A stretch of 64,000 nt of DNA from positions 186,001 through 250,000 of the forward strand of contig CAJTEE010000002.1 in NCBI GenBank assembly GCA_910575275.1, written 5' to 3'. Under the pieces are notes generated by a model. It saw only the letters and a program-made list of their open reading frames with translations. It was not told where the DNA came from and did no database searches. Each line of letters begins with the position of its first letter. Position 1 is the stretch's first letter. The DNA is from Lachnospiraceae bacterium (GTDB lineage Bacteria > Bacillota > Clostridia > Lachnospirales > Lachnospiraceae). Positions 59,917-64,000 of this stretch are shown one piece after another. Position numbers and translations under genes: made by a program.

Positions 59917-60413
59917 CAGTTTTCCTCCTTTCTGAATATGTCCAGAAGATTCTGGAGAATCGCGTCAAGCGCGTGGATGATCATAATCCCGCTGCCGATG
60001 GGAATGCAGGTATATATATACCGCATCGGAAGACGCATGGCCGGAGAGAGCTGCTTGCCCTGTTTGCCGAAATACTGGATTCCGTACCATACGATCAGCG
60101 CGAACGCAATCAGGCAGAGCAGATGAACCACGACAATCAATGCATGCTTGGCCTTTGCAGGCAGTGAATCTTGCAAAAGCGTGATGGAGATGTGGCCGGA
60201 ATGCTTATAGACACAGCCTGCTCCAAACAGCGTACTCCAGATCAACAGATACCGGGTCGCCTCCTCGCTCCACGCGAGAGAGGTGAAGAAAATGCGGCAG
60301 ACGATCTGCGCGCCGGTGATGACCACCATGGCGCCGAGCATGACGACGATCACGATTTCCATGAGTTTGTCCAGCAGATCGCTGAGTTTATGAACGCCAT
60401 GAATGACTAACAA
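59916..60413 (-). CDS. dctQ: TRAP transporter small permease (DctQ)
   Basis: About 165 residues from TTG 60413, chosen because AGGAAAGGGG lies nine to ten bases upstream; the frame is open further. Four hydrophobic segments with the family block YLLIWSTLFGAGCVYKHSGH. It binds DctM to form the membrane unit. Located between dctP and dctM as usual. Confidence 0.85.
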   Translation of the reverse strand: MLVIHGVHKLSDLLDKLMEIVIVVMLGAMVVITGAQIVCRIFFTSLAWSEEATRYLLIWSTLFGAGCVYKHSGHISITLLQDSLPAKAKHALIVVVHLLCLIAFALIVWYGIQYFGKQGKQLSPAMRLPMRYIYTCIPIGSGIMIIHALDAILQNLLDIFRKEEN

Positions 60414-60495
60414 AATGTTTAACCCCTTTCCTCTGACAGGTGAAAGCGGCGGCCGGCTGTGAGGCACGGACGCCGCGAAAAAACTGCTTTGGCAA

Positions 60496-61590
60496 TTAAT
60501 TCATTGCCGAAGTAACTTCTTGGATTCTCTTGACATAGTCGGCATACTCGGTGTACTGGTCATAAACCGGCTGTACGGCAGCCTTGAAGGAGTCGAGATC
60601 CGGATTTTCCACGACCTCCATGCCGTTGTCCTTCATGGCCTGGAGCTGATCAGCCTCCTGCTCGGCAACCCATGCGCGCTCAAATTCAGCGGCCTCCTGG
60701 GCAGCGTCGAGGAAGATCTTCTGCGTCGCTTCATCCAAAGAATCAAAGACAGAGCCGCTCATGGTAATGATGGCGGTGGAGTAGGAGTGGCGGTCTAAGG
60801 TCGCATATTTCTGGGATTCCCAGAGCTTGTAGGAGTAGATGACATTGATCGGGTTTTCCTGGCCGTCCACGGTGCCCTGCTGTAAGGCAGTCAGCGCGTC
60901 CGCCCATGCCATCGGGGTCGCATTGACATTCATGGCCTGGAAGCTTGCGGTGTAGACATCGTTCTCCATGATACGGATTGTGAGCCCGGCAAGATCCTCC
61001 GCCGTGTTGATCGGCTTTTTGCTGTTGGTGAGGTTGCGGAAGCCGCGCTCTGCGTAGGCCAGGCCCTTTAAGCCCGAATCCTCAAGCGTGTCTAAAAGCT
61101 CACGGCCGATCTCACCGTCCAGGACGGCATAGGCTTGCTCATTGTTTGCAAACAGATACGGCATGTCGAGGACGCCCATCGCGGAGGAAAAGTTGATGAA
61201 CGGGCCGCTGGTGATGATGCCCATGTCCAACGTACCGATCTGCATGCTCTCCAGCATATCGCGCTCGCCGCCTAGGGTGCCGTTCGGGTAAATCTCGATG
61301 GCATAGGCGCCGTTTGTGCGCTCGGCTACCAGCTCGGCAAATTTTTCTGCTGCGACCTGGAAGCTGTCCTGCTCGTTTACCGTAGTACCGAGCTTGAATA
61401 CCTTTGCGTCTGCCGCCGGTGCCGCGGTGGTGTCTGCGGCGGCTGCGGTGGTGTCCGCGGAGGCGGCAGTGGTCTCAGCGGCTGCAGCAGTCGTGGTCTG
61501 TGCCGGCTGGTCATTGGAACCGCAGCCGGTCATGGCAAGCGTCATGGCTGCGGCTAAGGCGAGCGCCATGGTTTTTGTGCTTTTTTTCAT
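60496..61590 (-). CDS. dctP: TRAP transporter solute-binding lipoprotein (DctP)
   Basis: About 364 residues from ATG 61590 (AAAGGAG upstream). A lipoprotein signal ends in LAMTGCGSN (lipobox Cys near 23), followed by an unusual 40-residue Ala/Thr-only linker. The DctP domain follows: FAELVAERTNGAYAIEIYP, GGERDMLESMQIGTLDMG, the substrate-binding Arg region GFRNLTNSKKPI, and NPINVIYSYKLWE. It captures an organic acid outside the cell. The T-box in front suggests amino-acid-linked regulation. Confidence 0.9.
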   Translation of the reverse strand: MKKSTKTMALALAAAMTLAMTGCGSNDQPAQTTTAAAAETTAASADTTAAAADTTAAPAADAKVFKLGTTVNEQDSFQVAAEKFAELVAERTNGAYAIEIYPNGTLGGERDMLESMQIGTLDMGIITSGPFINFSSAMGVLDMPYLFANNEQAYAVLDGEIGRELLDTLEDSGLKGLAYAERGFRNLTNSKKPINTAEDLAGLTIRIMENDVYTASFQAMNVNATPMAWADALTALQQGTVDGQENPINVIYSYKLWESQKYATLDRHSYSTAIITMSGSVFDSLDEATQKIFLDAAQEAAEFERAWVAEQEADQLQAMKDNGMEVVENPDLDSFKAAVQPVYDQYTEYADYVKRIQEVTSAMN

Positions 61591-61719
61591 AATTGTTGCT
61601 CCTTTTTTAAATATGTAGATTTTTATGAGTGTCATCTGTCGTTCGGGCTCCTGCAAAGCCGAAACGAACAGGAAAGACCATAATAGAAACACTGTCCTTT
61701 GTTTCCTGCGTGTCCTGGT

Positions 61720-62015
61720 AAAATAAAAAAGCCTCTGCCTCATTTAAGAGACAAAAGCTGTTCACTTCTGCGGTACCACTCTATTTGCCGTATCGAAAGA
61801 CACGACCTCTTTCCCCCGCGGGAATCAGACGGATCTGCCTACGGGCGTCGCTATAACGGGCGTCTGCCGTTCCGGCTTACGCGAAAGACGATCTGTCTTT
61901 TTCAGCCGGACTGCTCAAAGGGGATTTTCCTGAAAACGCTGCCGCCGCGTCGCAGCCACCCGCGGCTCTCTGAAGACTTTGCAATCAGTACTCTGCCTTA
62001 TCGTTGCATTATTTC
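61720..62015 (-). promoter_or_regulatory. T-box leader upstream of the TRAP operon
   Basis: Read on the minus strand, Stem I begins GATAAGGCAGAGTACTGAT (62002-61984) and contains the AGAGAGCC and GGGTGG blocks. The specifier region GGAAAATCCCCTTTGAGC (61929-61912) puts ATC (61925-61923, Ile) three bases before the usual CCUUUGAG; this assignment is tentative. The T-box proper is AGAGTGGTACCGCAG (61782-61768), and the terminator AGCTTTTGTCT/AGGCAGAGGCT plus TTTTTTATTTT spans 61759-61720. Uncharged tRNA would stabilise the antiterminator and turn the transporter on. Confidence 0.88.
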
Positions 62016-62044
62016 TCTATTAAAATGACGATTTACTGGCCTTT

Positions 62045-62073
62045 ATGATAGCGCGCATATAGGGATTTGTCAA
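62045..62073 (-). promoter_or_regulatory. Promoter of the T-box/TRAP operon
   Basis: On the minus strand TTGACA (62073-62068), a 17-base spacer and TATCAT (62050-62045), about 30 bases before Stem I. Confidence 0.85.
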
Positions 62074-62215
62074 GAAAAAATTTGCAAGATCGATTGTGAT
62101 CGAGTAAAAAGTTTTTGTTGACAAAATGCGATATAGAGAATACAATTAAAAAGTAAAATATAAACATTCATGAATGTATGTAATGAAAAAATTTATTTCT
62201 TATGAAACAGAAAAG

Positions 62216-62812
62216 TTATTTTTCCACGATCAACAGGCGTAGAATGCGTTCCAGATCGTCCACAGTAAGCTCCTTTTCAGAAATGTGGTAGCTGTCATAG
62301 AGATGAATCGTTTCCAGAACCATAAAAATCGTGGTCGCCACGGTGTAGCTGGAGCCCCGCAGTTCACAATGCCCGTTTTCCACCGCATTTTGGAGCAGCT
62401 CCTGGATCTGGTTATATAAAAAGCGTTTGTGTTCTTTGACCTTATTGGCCAACGGTTCATATTCCGGGTACAGACCGAGCAGGGCATAGATGCGGTTAAT
62501 AAAAAACATTTTTTTGCGGATCTCTGGAGGACGTCTGTAGAATTTGAGCAGGCAGTCATAAACGGATTCTCCCGCTTCCGGATTCTGGAGATAGCGGTAG
62601 GAAATCTGTTCATCCATGAAGGTGATAATCAATTCGTTCAGAATTTCGCTTTTATCCTTAAAATGCCAGTAGACCGCACCTCGCGTCAGTCCGGCGTGTT
62701 CTGCGATCTGGGCCAGAGTCGTGTTCTCAAAGCCATGGTCGTAAAACAATTCATAAGCGGAATCCAGCAGCGCCTTTTTTGTAACAGCGGCATCTTCCTT
62801 GGTTTTTCTCAT
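62216..62812 (-). CDS. TetR-family regulator
   Basis: About 198 residues from ATG 62812. The DNA-binding domain is ALLDSAYELFYDHGFENTTL to AEHAGLTRGAVYWHFKDK (about 12-55), with a helical ligand domain after it. RGAVYWHFKDKSEIL is close to AcrR/TtgR-like repressors. It has a fully consensus promoter and is divergent from an alpha/beta hydrolase gene 38 bases away from that promoter, which is the likely target. It is tandem with but separated from the TRAP operon by the T-box promoter. Confidence 0.88.
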   Translation of the reverse strand: MRKTKEDAAVTKKALLDSAYELFYDHGFENTTLAQIAEHAGLTRGAVYWHFKDKSEILNELIITFMDEQISYRYLQNPEAGESVYDCLLKFYRRPPEIRKKMFFINRIYALLGLYPEYEPLANKVKEHKRFLYNQIQELLQNAVENGHCELRGSSYTVATTIFMVLETIHLYDSYHISEKELTVDDLERILRLLIVEK

Positions 62813-62855
62813 TTCAGACTCTCCCGATTTTTGAATGCATTTCATACCTACGGAA

Positions 62856-62884
62856 ATTATAAGCATGTTTTTATATTTTGTCAA
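62856..62884 (-). promoter_or_regulatory. Promoter of the TetR gene
   Basis: On the minus strand TTGACA (62884-62879), a 17-base spacer and TATAAT (62861-62856): both hexamers are perfect. The near-palindromic TATTTTGTCAAAATATTT around 62874-62891 covers the -35 box and could be the TetR operator. Confidence 0.85.
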
Positions 62885-62922
62885 AATATTTCAAAAATAA
62901 AGCAGGAAGGAGAGGCAGGATC

Positions 62923-64000
62923 ATGAATCAATTTACCGGACGGGAAACGGTTCCCCAAACGATCCGGACCATCAGCATGAAAGGAATTGCAGAAAGGGGG
63001 TGTTTTTACACAGGAGGCGAATACGTTGCCCAGGGGGATGATTTTGTCATGGCAGGGCAGATGTATGTGGAGGTTTATATACCGGAGCGGCTGCTTCATC
63101 CGTATCCGCTAGTCTTGATTCATGGAAATGGGCAGACCGGAAGCTGCTTTCTCCAGACACTTGAGGGAAAGCCGGGCTGGGTGAGCGATTTTGTAGCGCA
63201 TGGATTTGTGGTCTATGTGGTGGACCAGCCGGAAAGAGGGCGTTCTGTCTGCCACAGCAGCATAAATGGGGAGCGTATAGCCTGGCCTGCGAGGGCTTCA
63301 GCGCGCCAGTTTGCCGGCCAAAGCGCCTTTCCGGGCTCCAAACGGCATACACAATGGCCGGCGGGGGAGGCGATCGGAGACCCGTCTTATGACGATTTTT
63401 ACCGTACACAAGTGGACAGCTTAAATTCTGCGGCCACCGGCCAGCGCCTGATTCAGAAGGCAGGGACGGCTCTTTTGGAACAGATTGGACCGGCGGTTCT
63501 TTTGTGCCATTCCCAAGCCGGCCCGTTTGCATGGATTCTTGCGAATGAGCGGCCGGAGCTTGTAAAAGCGGCCGTCTCCATTGAACCCTCCGGGCCTCCG
63601 TTCGCTGATGCGCGTACGGGTGAAGCGGTTCTTGATGAGAGCGGAAGACCCGCAAATTATGGAATTTCCTATGTGCCTCTGGAGTTTGACCCGCCGATTT
63701 CCTCTCCGGCTCTGCTTCGGCTTGAGAGACGGATCGCGGATACGCCAGACAGGCAGTCCGGCTTTTTGCAGAAGGAGCCGGCGAGAAAGCTTACGCGGCT
63801 TGCCGATATTCCCATGCTGATTCTGTCAGGAGAGGCTTCGTATCACGCGCCGTTTGATTATCTGACCGCAGAATTTTTGCAGCAGGCGGGAGTGGATGCG
63901 GAGTATGTAAATCTTGGAGAGGTTGGAATCTATGGAAACGGTCATATGATGATGCTGGAAAAAAACAGCTCTGAGATCGCCGGCTGGATCGCCGGCTGGA
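62923..64000 (+). CDS. Alpha/beta hydrolase, 3' end outside the window
   Basis: The frame is open from ATG 62923 (GGAAGGAGAGG upstream) to the end of the window, about 359 codons. The alpha/beta hydrolase core is seen as LVLIHGNGQTGSCF (oxyanion region), VVDQPERGRS, the nucleophile elbow LLCHSQAGPF and the catalytic His in GNGHMMMLEKN close to the window edge. So almost all of the protein is present. It resembles large bacterial esterases of the alpha/beta hydrolase-1 group; substrate unknown. Divergent from the TetR gene. Confidence 0.85.
   Translation, partial: MNQFTGRETVPQTIRTISMKGIAERGCFYTGGEYVAQGDDFVMAGQMYVEVYIPERLLHPYPLVLIHGNGQTGSCFLQTLEGKPGWVSDFVAHGFVVYVVDQPERGRSVCHSSINGERIAWPARASARQFAGQSAFPGSKRHTQWPAGEAIGDPSYDDFYRTQVDSLNSAATGQRLIQKAGTALLEQIGPAVLLCHSQAGPFAWILANERPELVKAAVSIEPSGPPFADARTGEAVLDESGRPANYGISYVPLEFDPPISSPALLRLERRIADTPDRQSGFLQKEPARKLTRLADIPMLILSGEASYHAPFDYLTAEFLQQAGVDAEYVNLGEVGIYGNGHMMMLEKNSSEIAGWIAGW

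Overview
The window looks like chromosomal DNA of a low-to-mid GC Firmicute, most probably a gut Lachnospiraceae-type Clostridium. This is inferred from the gene families, strong TTGACA-17-TATAAT type promoters, AGGAGG ribosome binding sites with frequent TTG/GTG starts, a Gram-positive LexA box, a YtrA-type GntR regulator, a T-box leader, an S-layer-homology protein and a YolD partner of a Y-family polymerase. No database was searched; family names come from recognised motifs.

Layout. 1-360: a tRNA-Ala(GGC)/tRNA-Gly(CCC) operon with its own promoter and terminator. 446-4337: a three-gene cassette (small helix-turn-helix/coiled-coil protein, FRG-domain protein, AIPR-family protein) next to the tRNAs, which reads as a phage-defence candidate. 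4518-6183: LexA-controlled Y-family polymerase plus YolD. 6350-15334: carbamate kinase, glycosyltransferase, AroA and TyrA, an EF-G paralogue, a TauE/SafE permease and a small membrane protein. 15457-19914: a GntR-regulated ABC exporter operon. 20044-26740: EamA transporter, a PurF homologue lacking its nucleophilic cysteine, a DUF368 lipid-carrier transporter, MetY and cardiolipin synthase. 26774-28492: an AbiEi-like protein and decayed toxin-like genes around a small mobile element. 28723-33670: SLH protein plus a three-part MacAB-like exporter. 33667-39877: LexA-type promoter with Tag glycosylase, M19 dipeptidase, PsiE-like protein, SH3/NlpC endopeptidase, TepA, DUF1905 and DUF1801 proteins. 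40058-44157: a second MacB-like exporter whose extracytoplasmic partner is a CARDB-type protein. 44351-46439: isochorismatase and iron alcohol dehydrogenase.

46575-58565 is an AT-richer accessory island between two strong terminators. It holds a 5'-truncated glycosyltransferase, a nucleotidyltransferase-kinase fusion, a SIS isomerase and a HAD phosphatase (together a plausible activated-sugar pathway), an acyltransferase-3/sulfatase fusion, a YidC/Oxa1-CDP-glycerol glycerophosphotransferase fusion, a tiny membrane protein, a GNAT protein, a truncated nucleotidyltransferase and an SDR. I read this as a surface phosphopolymer (teichoic-acid-like) assembly locus and as the most novel system in the window.

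58657-62073: a TRAP transporter (DctM, DctQ, DctP) preceded by a T-box leader with a probable Ile (AUC) specifier. 62216-64000: a TetR regulator divergent from an alpha/beta hydrolase that runs off the window.

A previously unlabelled repeat family is present in three copies (7478-7685, 27521-27702, 45032-45147). Each copy has GTTAC-type inverted ends and an 8-bp flanking direct repeat, the hallmark of a non-autonomous transposable element.
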